This document shows, piece after piece, positions 19,095 through 31,369 of a DNA stretch of 64,000 nucleotides. This stretch comes from Thereva unica (taxonomy: Eukaryota; Arthropoda; Insecta; Diptera; Therevidae), in the NCBI GenBank assembly GCA_949987705.1, contig CATLJY010000061.1:124001-188000 (forward strand). Direction: 5' to 3'. The notes beneath the pieces are model-generated. The model saw nothing but the letters and a program-made list of their open reading frames with translations, was not told the origin of the DNA and searched no databases. Position 1 is the stretch's first letter. The number at the start of each line of letters is the position of its first letter. The position numbers and the translations under genes are program-made.

Positions 19095-21017
19095 CCCAAG
19101 TAACAAAATTCGTCTCATAAGACTCTACTAGTGTCTTATGAGAGGATATTCGACTTTTTTAAGAGAGTATCACTCTCATAACTTACTCTTATAGAACACT
19201 ACAAGTGCTTTATGAGTGCGTTGTGAGAATTAAATGGCACAATTATGAGAGTTATTTTTGTCTTATAAAAATACCTTAGCTCTCTTTGCAAAGGTAACTA
19301 TAAGGGCGCTGTAAGAGCTATACTCTCCTTAACAGTACTGTTAGAAAGGGAGCAATATATGGAAAGGCGATGTTGTTTAGAGTAAAATAATTTTTATGAG
19401 AGTTATTTGCTCTAAATAACTGTCATAAAAATCTATTCGAAAAATATAACACTTAAGGGGGGCGATACCTGTAAAATCTTGACATTTTTTTTTTTTTTTC
19501 ATAAAATGTTAGTTAATCCTTTAAGAATATGTCTTGCTGCACAAAATGAGTTTACGTAGCTACAGAAGGCCAGTATACGGCGCTGGAATCGCTGATTATT
19601 TGGTAAGTCACTGTAATCATTCAATCTTCCAGTACTTTAAACGCGTTTTTTTTCAAAATCATATTTTTAGAATTTGTAACCACGATAACTCAAAAAGTTA
19701 TCGATCGATCTTCCTGAAATTTTGCACATATCTTTTCAATAGTATTATTTTCTATATGAACCTACATGTTTTTCAAAATTTGTTAAATAGATAATTTTTT
19801 CGAAGTAAAAACAGTTGAAAAATTCTACAAAAAATTTATTTTTTTTCTAGTGCTCAATTTCACACAAAAAAAAAATTATTTTTCCCTCATTTTTAGGTTC
19901 ATATAGAAATTATGACAATAATAAATAAAAAAAAATTTGATCTTTCACTGTCAGATCAATAAAACCGAAGCTACAATGGTTACAGATTGAGACGTCTCAT
20001 TGCGACCCTCCTGAAAGAAAATAGTGTACATCCCCCAATTTCAACAAATAAAATAAATAAAAAATTTTTTGTATTATCTTAAAATATAAATAAATCGTAT
20101 GCTAATTTTCAAAAATGTACAATACCTCTTTCATTTAAAAAAAAATTTATGAAAATCAAGCAAAATTTGAGTATTTACAGGTATCGCCCCCCTTAAGAAT
20201 TTAATATTTATTATGTATGATAATAAACTTTGGAATTCGATTTTTAACGAAAATATTAGTCGCAATTTTATTGCGATTGAAACTTTACCGATAATAACAA
20301 CCATTCTACCTCGATAAAAATCAAGCGCCTTAAAAATAATCAAACTTTAAAATATTTTTTGAAATTTTATTTCTTAAGAAAAAAGTAAAAGCTTTAGTAT
20401 CGCTCAATAATTTATTTTAAATTGATTTATCATCTGAAAGAAATAACTTTGTATACTTTGCGCATATTCAATTTGGTAAATTAGGTTGATTTGTGGAATT
20501 TCGTTTCAGTATAAAATTTTATATTAAGCGAAAGTATGGCCGCTCGATGGTTTAAGTTTTTTTATAAGAACAAAATTCTGGTTATGAGAGGGTAGTCTTT
20601 TTGCACTAATAAAAGTCTTCTTATAAATGTTTTAACATTTTTCGTCTCATAAGAGCATTTATATAAGAAGGGATATACTTGAAGTCTTGTAAGAACTTTC
20701 TTATAAGTGTCATAACACTCATAAGGACATTTTTTGACAGTTAAAGCCTTTGAGAGTAAAGCTTTAATAAAAAAGACACAATAAGAATAGAGGTTTTCTT
20801 GCACTTAATATAAGAGTATAAACATTATCTCATTATGAGAAGGAAAGGCTTAGTAACTCTAGTTGACTTATTATCTCATAATAATACTACTATGAGTGTT
20901 AATTTAATTCTTATTACAAGAGCTATCTTCTTGAGGGTATCGAAGAGTGTTAAGAGAGTCTTATGAGATAATTTTACAATTTCCAAGAGTTTTTCTCTGG
21001 AGAGTTTGTTAGTTGGG
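19095..21017. mobile_element. 1.9-kb inverted-repeat DNA element inside Y reverse transcriptase
   Basis: The ends are CCCAAGTAACAAA at 19095 and, inverted, CCCAACTAACAAA ending at 21017. The flanks share only CC (19093-19094 and 21018-21019), and removing the element restores RT continuity across the YRR...PDRYP region. No transposase frame is present. Short palindromic motifs of the type CTCATAAGA/TCTTATGAG recur in clusters at both subterminal regions (19110-19240 and 20590-20970). The superfamily is unassigned. Confidence 0.75.
19457..20192. mobile_element. TTAA-flanked MITE (piggyBac-like), 736 bp
   Basis: The inverted termini GGGGGGCGATACCTGTAAA (at 19457) and its complement ending at 20192 are flanked by TTAA at 19453-19456 and 20193-20196. 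TTAA duplication is the hallmark of piggyBac insertions. The interior is AT-rich and has no transposase. Confidence 0.8.
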
Positions 21018-21689
21018 CCGTTACGGCACTCAAGCGTCTGTAATCACCGCATATTCTCCAACTACCATCACTTTTCTGCACCATATGGATCGGACTAGCC
21101 CAGTTGCTGCTGCTTGGCCTACAAATACCCTGTTGCATATAAAATTGAAATTCCTTTTTGTTTTTAGCAATTGCTAATTTGTGGGCTGATAAAAATAGGA
21201 GGGCCTTTAGTAATTATATGATGTGTAATATTTACCGATGATCCTTTTTTTGCATTAGTTGAACCTGTGATGTATGGAAATTTTTTTAAATGTTGAAATA
21301 TGGGTGGTTCGGATTTATTATTTTGACACTTTCCATCGTTTGTATGGTCACTATGCCGGTGGACGATAATTTTGTTAAGTTATCTATTAATCTTTTTCTT
21401 TTTAAATCGATCAATAAATCAAAATGTTCGATGAAATTGGCTCCTAATATTGAGTTTTTTACGTCTGCAATTGTGAAGTTCCATTGAAATGGTCGGCGTA
21501 GTCCCAGATCTAATGTTAGTCTATTTTCTCCATATGTATTTATTTTAGTGCCGTTAAAGTTATTTTGGGTATTTCTCTTTTGTCTGTCATTTGGGGGAAT
21601 GACAGATATGTCCGAACCAGTGTCAACAAGAAATCTTTGGTGAGTTTGTTGTTCGGCTATATATAATTTGTTGACACTGAGCGGGGAAC
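21018..21689 (-). pseudogene. Y protease and N-terminal RT, broken frames
   Basis: On the minus strand, 21597-21640 encodes the retropepsin site DTGSDISVIP. Nearer 21020-21110 the sequence encodes the first RT block with a recognisable GDYRRL just before the insertion junction. No single frame connects these, so several indels are present. It sits between gag and the RT piece, as expected for pol of this element. Confidence 0.75.
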
Positions 21690-22487
21690 TTACTCGTTTT
21701 TTGTATCAAACTTACAAGGTTTCTTGCACCGTGTTGCTTTTTCACCAAACTTGTAACGATACCAGCAATTATCAAATTTTTGTTCCTGCCTGTATGTCGA
21801 TGACGTGTTCTTTCTCGAACGCGAAGAACTTCGTTGACGTGTGCGATCTTTATTTCGGCCTTCCAGCTGATTAACTTTCCTTGTTAATTCCACAATTTTC
21901 CTTTCTAACGATTTTATATCAGATTCGTGAGTTGTTTCGTTTACCAGATATTGATCGTTCAATTCGATTAACTTATCGGCCATTTTCGCTACTTCTGGTA
22001 ACTGGACTTCATTGGCGGAAACAATAAGGCGGATCTGTTGTGGCAGTCTTTGTAACCACATTTGTCTTAGAAGCGAGTCGTCAACTTTTGTGCCCGCCAA
22101 GGATTTCATCTCGTTGAGCAATGCTGTAGGCTTTTTATCGCCTAATTGGCATTCTTCCAATAATGTCCTAATTTTTCTTTGCTCAGACACCGCAAACGTT
22201 TCTAGCATTGTTGTTTTTAGATTGGCGTATTTTCCTTTTTCTGGCGGGTTCAATACTGCGCTATTAACCTGTGCCAATATTTTTGTCTCAATCGCTGTAA
22301 GCAAGGTGTAAAATTTTGTGCTATCGGTAGTTACTCCCGACAAGAGAAATTGAGATTCTACTTGCTTGAACCAAATTTCTGGGTCCGAGTACCAAAATGG
22401 TGGAAGTTTAACAGCCACTTTGTGTATTTCGAGACTGCTGTGCGGTTGTTGTGATTCAGCTGAATTATGTTTTTCTTCGTCACTCAT
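21690..22487 (-). CDS. gag: Gag of element Y (CsRn1-like)
   Basis: A 265-aa frame beginning MSDEEKHNSAES. The capsid block is typical of CsRn1-clade Gag: LPPFWYSDPEIWFKQVESQF near residue 30, KYANLKTTMLETF near 90 and LLRQMWLQRLPQQIR near 145. A Lys/Glu-rich coiled segment (about 180-210) and an SR-rich stretch follow. The C-terminal CWYRYKFGEKATRCKKPC resembles the clade's atypical Cys/His motif, with some positions changed. It would form element particles. The frame is intact in gag, but the rest of the element is broken. Confidence 0.82.
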   Translation of the reverse strand: MSDEEKHNSAESQQPHSSLEIHKVAVKLPPFWYSDPEIWFKQVESQFLLSGVTTDSTKFYTLLTAIETKILAQVNSAVLNPPEKGKYANLKTTMLETFAVSEQRKIRTLLEECQLGDKKPTALLNEMKSLAGTKVDDSLLRQMWLQRLPQQIRLIVSANEVQLPEVAKMADKLIELNDQYLVNETTHESDIKSLERKIVELTRKVNQLEGRNKDRTRQRSSSRSRKNTSSTYRQEQKFDNCWYRYKFGEKATRCKKPCKFDTKNE

Positions 22488-22623
22488 TTTGAGTGTATAT
22501 TTAACAACCTAAAACACACGGATTTAATAATTAATTTTTATTACCAAAATTGTCTTTTCCCGCTCCATTGCCGTATTTCTCTGCAATATCGCGATTTTTC
22601 GTACTTAAACGCGGGGTCACCAC

Positions 22624-22849
22624 TATGGATATTATAGGAAACGTATTTCAGTAAAAACAATTATAAAACAACGTCCGGTTATATTAAACAAAATAAAAAT
22701 TTATTACACAAAAATTACACGTATTCCTTACTTCTAAAATGTACGCTGACACTTTTCTAATATGACGAAATTCATAAGTACATATATTTTCCGCTGGCGT
22801 GGCACATCAGTTTTTTAAAGCTCATACGTACTACCATGTTCGCTCGCCA
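22624..22849 (-). repeat. Y 5' LTR
   Basis: About 226 bp, TGGCGAGCG...ATATCCATA in element sense, followed by GTGGTGACCCCGCG (primer-binding site, 22606-22623). Its map-left 50 bp match 16860-16912. Confidence 0.8.
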
Positions 22850-22855
22850 CAACGG

Positions 22856-24082
22856 CTTAGATAACTTTGCTGGTTTTATGTTGAATTTCTCTGCGATGGA
22901 TTCAATGTAATCCGCTTGGTCAATGTAGTATCCGTCAGGGAGTTCATTTACTGTGATGCCAAGAAATTTAGAAACCTTTCCCAAGTCTTTAATTTCGATT
23001 AATCGACGAAGCTTTGTAAGCAATGCGTTGATGTCATCCTCAGATTGGCCGCAGATGAGTAAGTCGTCCACATGCACAAGGATAGTTAAATTGTGCGCGA
23101 AATAGATTGATGAATCTGACTCGGATTGTGTCAAGCTAGCATCCGTTAGCAATGTGCTCAGTTTATCGCTCCAACACTTTGACGCCTGTCGTAAACCATA
23201 CAGGGATTTATTTAACTTCCATACTGCGTTCGGCGTATGATATCCAGGCGGAAGTTCTACGTATATCGATTCCTTCAGGTCAGCATATAAAAAGGCAGGC
23301 TTCACGTCGCAGTGACGAATTAGCCATTTGCGCTTAGCTACTATAGACAGAATGAGACGTACTAGTGAGTGACTCGCTACTGGTGCATAGGTATTACCAA
23401 AGTCCACCCCCGGATCTTGACTAAAGCCTTTCACTACAAATCTGGCTTTAAACCTGTCGGTTGAACCATCTGCTTGGTTTTTCATCTTGTATAGCCAGCG
23501 AGATTTTAAGATTTTACTGTGCACGTCGGATCCCTTGACTGTTTCAAAGACATTTAATCTGCATAGTTGATTAAACTCGTCATTCATCGCTTGGATCCAG
23601 TCTTCTGAATGTTGACTGTCAATTGCTTGTTTGTATGTCTTTGGTATAGCGATCGTCTTATAACACACACAATCTTGCAAATTCAGTGGTAATTTCACAT
23701 CCCTTTTGGGGCGATCGTTGATTTGGACGTCAGATTCTGCTTCGCGCGGATTGGTAATTTCAGAATTTACTGGTTGGTCCAGTTGGTCTTGAGGTGACTG
23801 GCTATCGACATCATCTACACTTCCTATTATGTTTTCAATTGATTTGTACACCTCCTCAGCGTCGGAATCAGTTGACAACTCGTACAGTGTGTGATTGAAA
23901 ACTCGGACATTTCTGGAGTATACCACTTCGCCGGTTTCAGGATTCAGCAATTTTAATTTGTTTTTGGTTCCGCGACTGTCAAACTTGTTCTGGAATTTGT
24001 TCTTCTTAACGTAAGCGATAGCACCAAAACGATGTAACTTTCTATAATTGGGGTCTCTATTTAATAGTAACTTATAAGGAGT
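22856..24082 (-). pseudogene. Copia-like reverse transcriptase
   Basis: The open frame runs from just after the integrase stop at 24083 into RT. RKLHRFGAIAYVKKN is the integrase-RT linker. DRFKARFVVKGFSQ, VKPAFLYADL and the catalytic VHVDDLLIC follow, then FLGITVNELPDGYYIDQADY. Copia elements use YVDD/HVDD at this site. The protein breaks off at 22856 where gypsy Y inserted, and the native continuation is at 16617-16859. As the DNA stands, about 28 residues read from the Y LTR are added before a stop at 22772. Confidence 0.88.
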
Positions 24083-24301
24083 TTAACCTTGAATGATTTC
24101 TTGAGGTAATGAGTTTTGCAGGATGGTTGCATACGTCACCGCCAAATGCCAAAACCTGGGTGGTAGTTGGGATTCGTTAATCAGGCAGCGAGACATTGTC
24201 ACAAGGGACCGTATTTTTCTTTCTGCGACTCCGTTGGATTGTGGTGTATGTGGTGTAGTTGTTAAGTGTACAATTCCGTGTTCATCAGTGAACTTTTTCA
24301 T
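24083..24301 (-). pseudogene. Copia-like integrase end (catalytic Glu)
   Basis: HTPQSNGVAERKIRSL carries the integrase catalytic Glu. It ends at a stop after LPQEIIQG, one base out of frame with the following RT block. Upstream it is separated from the first two catalytic Asp residues by the insert at 24302-24375. Confidence 0.85.
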
Positions 24302-24375
24302 TTCTTTATTAAGAAATTATTATTATTTATTATACATTTATTGGGGCAGTACACAAGAACTACATCTACTACATC
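24302..24375 (-). repeat. Short insert with AATAAT-type tail in copia integrase
   Basis: About 75-85 bp interrupts integrase between the second Asp block (TDNGGEC) and the Glu block. In element sense it has TAG/GTAGTAG trinucleotide repeats, then AATAAATGTATAATAAATAAT. That tail resembles the simple-repeat 3' ends of the CR1-like pieces at 30600-31044 and 41331-41891, so a severely truncated LINE 3' end is likely. Confidence 0.5.
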
Positions 24376-25693
24376 ATCTACTACTACATTCTCCTCCATT
24401 ATCTGTATAGAGTGTTTTCAATTTGTCGCCTGTTTGACGTTCTGCCCAGCTAACGTAATATAAAAAAACATTGTGGAAATCCAATTTTTGTTTAATACAA
24501 AAGGTTGCACAATGACGGCTATAGTCGTCGATGATCACCGCCATGTATCGATCTCCGTCGTCGCTCGGTGGAAATGGTCCACACAAATCTGCATATACTA
24601 CTTCGAGGGGCTTGGTAGTTGTTGCAGGTCTTTTCTTGAATCGTGGCTTAGTGAGTTTATTTTCGACGCACACTTCACAGTCCTTTATTAACTTGACGTT
24701 AAGTTCAGGGAAGTCTTTCCTTATCAAGGACATTTTTTTATTTCCTACGTGACCCAATCTTGAATGCCAGTCGTTATCGTCCTTCGGAGTCTTAGCAGTG
24801 GTGATGTATGCCACGAACAAACCACTTGTGACTTCAAGCGATGGAACTTGCAGGGTTAATTTGTCATTTTTGTAAATCGACCATCTATTTTTGTCTATTG
24901 TTTGAGTATATCCATCAATGTGTAGTTGTGGCATGGAAATGAGGTTATCCCCATTCGGTACATATAGGCCGTTAAGTGACAGCTTACCCGAAATGGTGTT
25001 AATTTCGAATGTGCCACTATATTGTGACTTAACCTTGTGATTTCCAAATACATGAATCATAATGGGAGTTTTAAGTCGAAATAATTTAGTAAGTGAAGAT
25101 TTATCGTTGCAATAGTGGTGGGAAGCAGCGCTATCCAATATCCAACCACTTGTTTTACGGTATACTGCCATCAGGACGTTTGCTTGGTGGCCATCTTCAT
25201 TTCTATTCTTGCTGGTCGGCTTAGATGTATTTTGTTGATTTTTAAGGCGATAACACTCGATTCTGTTGTGGTTTTTTTTTCTACAAAAAGTGCAGAATTT
25301 CGATGTGCTTTTTGGTGCGACCTTGGTTGAGGAAACCATATTGGCTGATGAGTATGCTTTGATCGATGCTTCGCGGGATATTGACGGGAAAACTTGTTCA
25401 ATGCGTAAGCATTTGTCTGCAGTAGATATTTGTAATGTTTCCGGAAGTGCAAGTTTCGTTTGCGATGATAATAAGTGGAGAACTATCAGGACGAAGCAAT
25501 GTTCAGGCATTTTCAACTTATCGTCCGCCACATTATTGATTTTGTAGTACTGGTTCTTCAATATGGTCAAGTTTTCGTCGATCTTGCTTAGATCGTTCAA
25601 CTTCATGCTGAGTAATTGATTAATTGTGGCCATTTGATTGGATACTCCGGATGTTTCATATCTAGTGATTAACTCACGCCACACGTCGTGCAC
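24376..25693 (-). pseudogene. Copia-like Gag C-terminus, protease and integrase start
   Basis: A 439-codon frame with the Gag capsid (YETSGVSNQMATINQLLSMK), a zinc knuckle CTFCRKKNHNRIEC, copia protease WILDSAASHHYC, the GAG-pre-integrase WHSRLGHVGNKKM, a zinc-binding CEVCVENKL, and integrase Asp in YADLCGPF and Asp in YTDNGGEC. The knuckle-protease-integrase order with RT later is copia-specific. It ends prematurely in the small insertion after GGEC and begins out of frame with the first part of gag (25674-25886). Confidence 0.9.
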
Positions 25694-25886
25694 ATTTGTG
25701 TATTCGGAAATGACTGGCTATTGAGTTGCTTACGGATTCAATTACTAGTCCGTATGCATTTTCTTGTTGTTCATCGCCGTCGGATAATTTTTGAACAATC
25801 GCCTTTTTGCATTTATTTTTAACCAGTACGGCTAACATTTGCACCTTCCATCCAGCAAAATTTTCATTTCCTGTTAATTGTTCCAA
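25674..25886 (-). pseudogene. Copia-like Gag N-terminus
   Basis: MEQLTGNENFAGWKVQMLAV is the usual copia Gag start ('L.G.ENY..WK..M'). The frame stops after 70 codons and overlaps the next frame by about 20 bases, so one frameshift separates the two gag parts. The start Met at 25886 lies about 115 bases inside the LTR boundary. Confidence 0.85.
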
Positions 25887-26000
25887 GTTGGACTTTCGAC
25901 CCTCCAGATGGCGCCAGATTGTTGATTCGCTTCCTTTTTTCGGATTTTACTTTTCGTGTAATTTTAATCTTTCAGCCGGTAGAACTTCGTGCTGATAACG

Positions 26001-26294
26001 TGTTGGAAATTTGGAAGGGTGGCTAAAAGAATAATTACACTTATTAAATATAAATATAAAAATTACTTTTATTGTAAAAATAAATCTCCTTTAACAATTC
26101 TTGAGAGATGGTTAAAACAAAGAACACGACTTGACCCTCAGCGATTAGAAGATGAAGTGGAAGGAAGTGAGCGCTGTACAACAGCAAAAGGTAAATCAAA
26201 ACGTCAGCTTCATGTTAAGGCTAAGCCGTAAGAACTATGTTGTGCGCGTTTACAGGGAGCGTTGATATTATTGTTCTTGGATATATTCCTAACA
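26001..26294 (-). repeat. Copia-like 5' LTR
   Basis: About 294 bp, TGTTAGGAATATATCC...AATTTCCAACA in element sense. The sequence directly inside (CGTTATCAGCACGAAG, 25980-26000) fits a copia-type internal tRNA-Met primer site. No partner LTR is present on the left. Confidence 0.75.
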
Positions 26295-28003
<1,709 letters not shown>

Positions 28004-28430
28004 ATAATTATTCACTGATATACTACCTTGGATTAAGATTAAAGTAAAACAATTATTTTGGAAATTTGTTGTGTAAATGTTAAGACTATAGCTGTTATCA
28101 AATTTTACTATACATTAAATAAATCAAATGAAATTTTTATCTCAAGAATTACTAACTTAATTTATGTAACCCTTGATCTTTTTCTTCAAGATATGTCGGT
28201 AGATTTATTTAACTTGAAATTTTTGTGGCAGATTACATCAGATTTAGTGTTATATATCTTTGTTTTCTGGGTTAATATTTGGAATTTAACTTGCCCACCT
28301 AGCAATATTGCCGTAAAATCATTCGAAAGCAATAGTGCCTAGAAAAGCATTTCAACATTATTTGAAATCATGATCAAAGAAAACAAAATTAACTTTTATT
28401 ATTCAAGGTCAGTGGCGTAAATTACGCCCC
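28004..28430 (+). other. Tpi 3' UTR and flank
   Basis: AT-rich sequence after the stop. AATAAA at 28118-28123, 115 bases past the stop, is the best poly(A) signal. No further gene is seen up to the decayed LINE. Confidence 0.6.
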
Positions 28431-28559
28431 CGCGGGAAGTGGCCAAGGGTGATTCGAAAAACAATTTAGAGCAAAAAATAAAATGTTGACAATCTCGCAC
28501 TACCCTGTTCAAGGCTAGGACTGGCGCTGTCGATTCCCTTTAAGATCTCATAATTCGAT

Positions 28560-29260
28560 CAAACTTCTAGGCCCATACAAGACAAACTAACAGAGAAACG
28601 TTTGAGCGGCAGAACCTGGAGTGAAAGCCCCAGGCTTAGTAAAGCGATAAGCCTAGGTACCATAGCAACTGTCGTTTAAGCACAGGTGTACTCATGAAAA
28701 CCTAAGAAAGGCCTACCAGAACAAACGGAGCTTTATCTTCCCTGATAGCCAAGCGGCATTAAGGCGATAAGGTCCCGTAGGACCAAGTGTAAATGTTTGG
28801 GACTGCCAACGTGCTGTTGCTGAGCTGAGCGTTCCCAATCAAATTACTCTAGCTTGGGTCTCGGGTCATCGCGGTTTCAAAATCAATGAAAAGGCGGATG
28901 CCTGGCTAAACAGGGCTCTGAAATTGCATTCATAGGTGCAGAGCCGGATATAGGGCGCCACCAGCTTGCTTCAAAGGGCTCAGGCCGATCGGACCTTAAT
29001 TAGACTTGCTGAATGCTGGAGGTCCGCGTTTGGGCTGGATAACTAGTGGTTACTTCCTGAGCCGTCTCAAAGCGCAGCCAAGAAATTTTTGGGGCGCAAG
29101 AGAAACGATGTTATTGCCTTGATTACCGGACACTACACCCTAAATTATTACTTATGAAGGGTTGGAAGGACCGTGATCCCTACATGCGGGCTTTGCGTTG
29201 AGGATGATGAGTCACCTTCCAATTTCTCTATGAGTAATATGGTAAAGCACAATGTTAGAA
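28560..29260 (+). pseudogene. Decayed non-LTR retrotransposon RNase H and C-terminal region
   Basis: Reading through breaks on the plus strand gives the RNase H landmarks of I/LOA-type LINEs: a degraded DSQAAL block near 28747, then ITLAWVSGHRG (28845-28880) and NEKADAWLNRA (28886-28920). About 200 bases later comes the C-terminal LITGHYTLNYYL block and a cysteine pair (CGLCVED) near 29190. The same landmarks, better preserved, occur at 39820-41324. Multiple stops and shifts show an old copy. No ends or target duplication were found. Confidence 0.75.
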
Positions 29261-29304
29261 TATTATCATACAACATAGGGCCAGTTTAGACGCCCTCAGG
29301 AGCT

Positions 29305-29390
29305 TTTCGCACGAACTTTGTTGATAAGGGGAGAAGTGGGGCTCTCAGCATCCTTACTTCCCCCTCATCGACAATGTTCGTGAGAAGTCA
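29305..29390. repeat. Imperfect hairpin
   Basis: ACGAACTTTGTTGATAAGGG faces an inverted CCCCCTCATCGACAATGTTC-type arm about 30 bases later. It could be the core of a small MITE. The surrounding 29391-30049 shows no gene. Confidence 0.5.
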
Positions 29391-30049
29391 ATTGTTAAAA
29401 TCTGACAAATCTTTCTTTCCCTCAGAGCCAGCAATGAAAAGTCAAAAAATTTTATGACTAATTATCATATGACTTTCAATTCAGGGCGCCCAGGGAAAAA
29501 GTTTGCATTACTGTATTCAACACGTTTTTAAATATACAGATATGTACATACATACATATGTAGGTCAAATCAACACGCGTTGTTTTTGAATCTTTCTAGA
29601 TATAGTGACAGATTTAGGTGCCCCATTTTCTCATACTTGCCTCGAAGAGGGTTGAAAGGTAGATCGACGTTGAGTTTAGGATTGCCACCTTTTTTTGTGC
29701 AAATAAAGTACATCGGTTATTAAAGGTATAAATAAAAAGTACATTGTGTCAAAATAAAGTTGGATTTATTTTAATTTATTATTTTGCTTAGACATATTTT
29801 TTATTACTTTTAGCAGCCTTAAACAAATAATTATCAGCTGCATAGTATCTTTACGTCTATATTTAAGTTAAAGGAAATAAATAATTCATTTTTTATCAGA
29901 TGCAGTGGCTCTTTGTGTCTTTGGCTCGCCATTTGCTATCTCTCTGTAAATTAATTTATACAAATTTGCAAAATTACCATGACCTATCAATAGATAAATC
30001 CACGAAACAGTATATACATATACTTATCTGCGAATTACTTAACAGAATT

Positions 30050-30384
30050 CTGTTCCCGTACTTATACTGCAGCCGCCATACTCATTTCCCCACCCTGCAG
30101 TAAGAAGCAGAAACTTGCAGAAACTACGAGCTGCTGTAACTTGCTGCAGCAATTTTTTGAAATATGGAAATGTCAAAACTGGCATTCCCGTGTTCGTTGT
30201 AAACGTTAGATGTTTTTCAAGTGACCCAAAACAGATTAAAAACAAAAGAATAACCGTTCTTCTTTTCGATTTCAGAAAAACTGCAGAATCTGCAGAAACG
30301 TGTTCCTGTACTTTCTTTATTTCATCCCCACCTCTCAATAAGCAACTTGCAGTAAGTGACAGAATGCAGAAAGTACGGGAACAG
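30050..30384. mobile_element. Inverted-repeat element, 335 bp (unclassified MITE)
   Basis: The ends are CTGTTCCCGTACTT at 30050 and its inverse AAGTACGGGAACAG ending at 30384. CTGCAG/GCAGAA motifs recur inside both ends. No clear target duplication is visible and there is no coding potential. Confidence 0.6.
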
Positions 30385-30599
30385 ACCTAATGTGTTTAAT
30401 AAAGAAATTTCTCCATCAATACCATCCATATTTATATTCAGTTTTGCAGATTCTTGACTATGCTCACAAAATGATCAAATTCGACATTGTTTTTAAATTT
30501 CTAATGCTAAGTGTAAATAAGCAGTTTGTGTCATTAAATCCCGTATTCTAAAATTCTGTCTATTTAATTATTCCGCGTTTCCGCACGTTAATTTGACAG

Positions 30600-31044
30600 C
30601 GTTCTTTCTTTGTCTGTGCAGCTGTTTTATGGAACTCACTCCCAGTCGATTTGCAACGTATTGATTCTGTGAACATCTTCAGGAAGCGTCTCTTCGAATT
30701 CATTTCTAATAGAATTGATTAAAGCATGAATATATAACTTTCTTCTTTCTTTCTATTATATAGCTTACTTCTTTTTTATATATATAATTTTCTTTTTTTA
30801 TATTTTATATTTTACTATTTTATTTTATTCTTGTTTTTTTCTCTTTCTCTCTATCTGTTTTTTTTTGGTTCTATCTCATATGTTTTATTCTTTTTTAGTT
30901 TTTCTTACTTATGTTTTACTTTTATATTCCTATATTTTTCTATATAATTTTGTTTTGAATAATTTTGGTTGTCTTTATAATGAATGTACTATAATAAGAT
31001 CCTATCTTTGTACATACTTATGAAAATAAATAATAATAATAGTA
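30600..31044 (+). mobile_element. CR1-like LINE, 5'-truncated 3' end
   Basis: The last codons of a non-LTR RT precede a stop at 30720-30722; LWNSLPVDLQRIDS and FRKRLFEFI are the conserved C-terminal signature. A T-rich 3' UTR with CTTTGTACATA follows, then an (AATAAT)-type tail instead of poly(A). The 3' UTR resembles that of 41331-41891, so both belong to one clade. 30385-30600 holds no gene. Confidence 0.8.
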
Positions 31045-31108
31045 ATAAGTCACAAGCTTTAGCAGCCGGCGCTTACTTCTTGGGAACCTCTTATTTTGAT
31101 TTCTATGA

Positions 31109-31369
31109 GGTAAACTACACTATCCATCACTCGTCTGTCACATCACATCGTTTTGAACTATATTCAAACGTAAAGTGCATGGAGTCTCCCTGGTAAAGTG
31201 TTTCGAAAACTCATAAAAACGAAGTTATACTTGTGTTAGTGTCAGGGAGGGTGAGACTGAAAAATTTTGAGATTCACAAGTGAAGAAAAAACACACACTT
31301 CCCGGCGACCCCTTGCCTAAAAAAACAGTTTCAAGGCCGATTTGATGGAAAAGTGATGGATAGTTTACC
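31109..31369. mobile_element. Short inverted-repeat element (possible MITE)
   Basis: GGTAAACTACACTATCCATC at 31109 is matched by the inverse GTGATGGATAGTTTACC ending at 31369. CTATG occurs at both outer flanks, a possible target duplication. No reading frame is present. Confidence 0.55.

Larger units (their letters stand above)
16860..22849 (-). mobile_element. CsRn1-like Ty3/gypsy element 'Y' (defective)
   Basis: A minus-strand gypsy element with gag (21690-22487), protease, RT, RNase H and integrase pieces, inserted in a copia-like element with CAACGG at both ends. The element-sense sequence after the 5' LTR reads GTGGTGACCCCGCG, matching the tRNA-Trp-type primer site known for the CsRn1 clade. 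The Gag lacks a normal zinc knuckle, also typical of that clade. It is defective: the 3' LTR is mostly deleted, pol is in several frames, and RT is split by a 1.9-kb insertion. Confidence 0.85.
16617..26294 (-). mobile_element. Copia-like element, interrupted by gypsy Y
   Basis: A minus-strand Ty1/copia element. Its 5' LTR is at 26001-26294, gag-pol at 25886-22856, then a 6-kb interruption by Y (16860-22849), then a pol remnant at 16617-16859. The integrase-before-RT order is diagnostic of copia. The target duplication of the Y insertion (CAACGG at 16854-16859 and 22850-22855) joins the two copia halves. The coding region has several frame breaks and the 3' LTR is absent. Confidence 0.88.
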
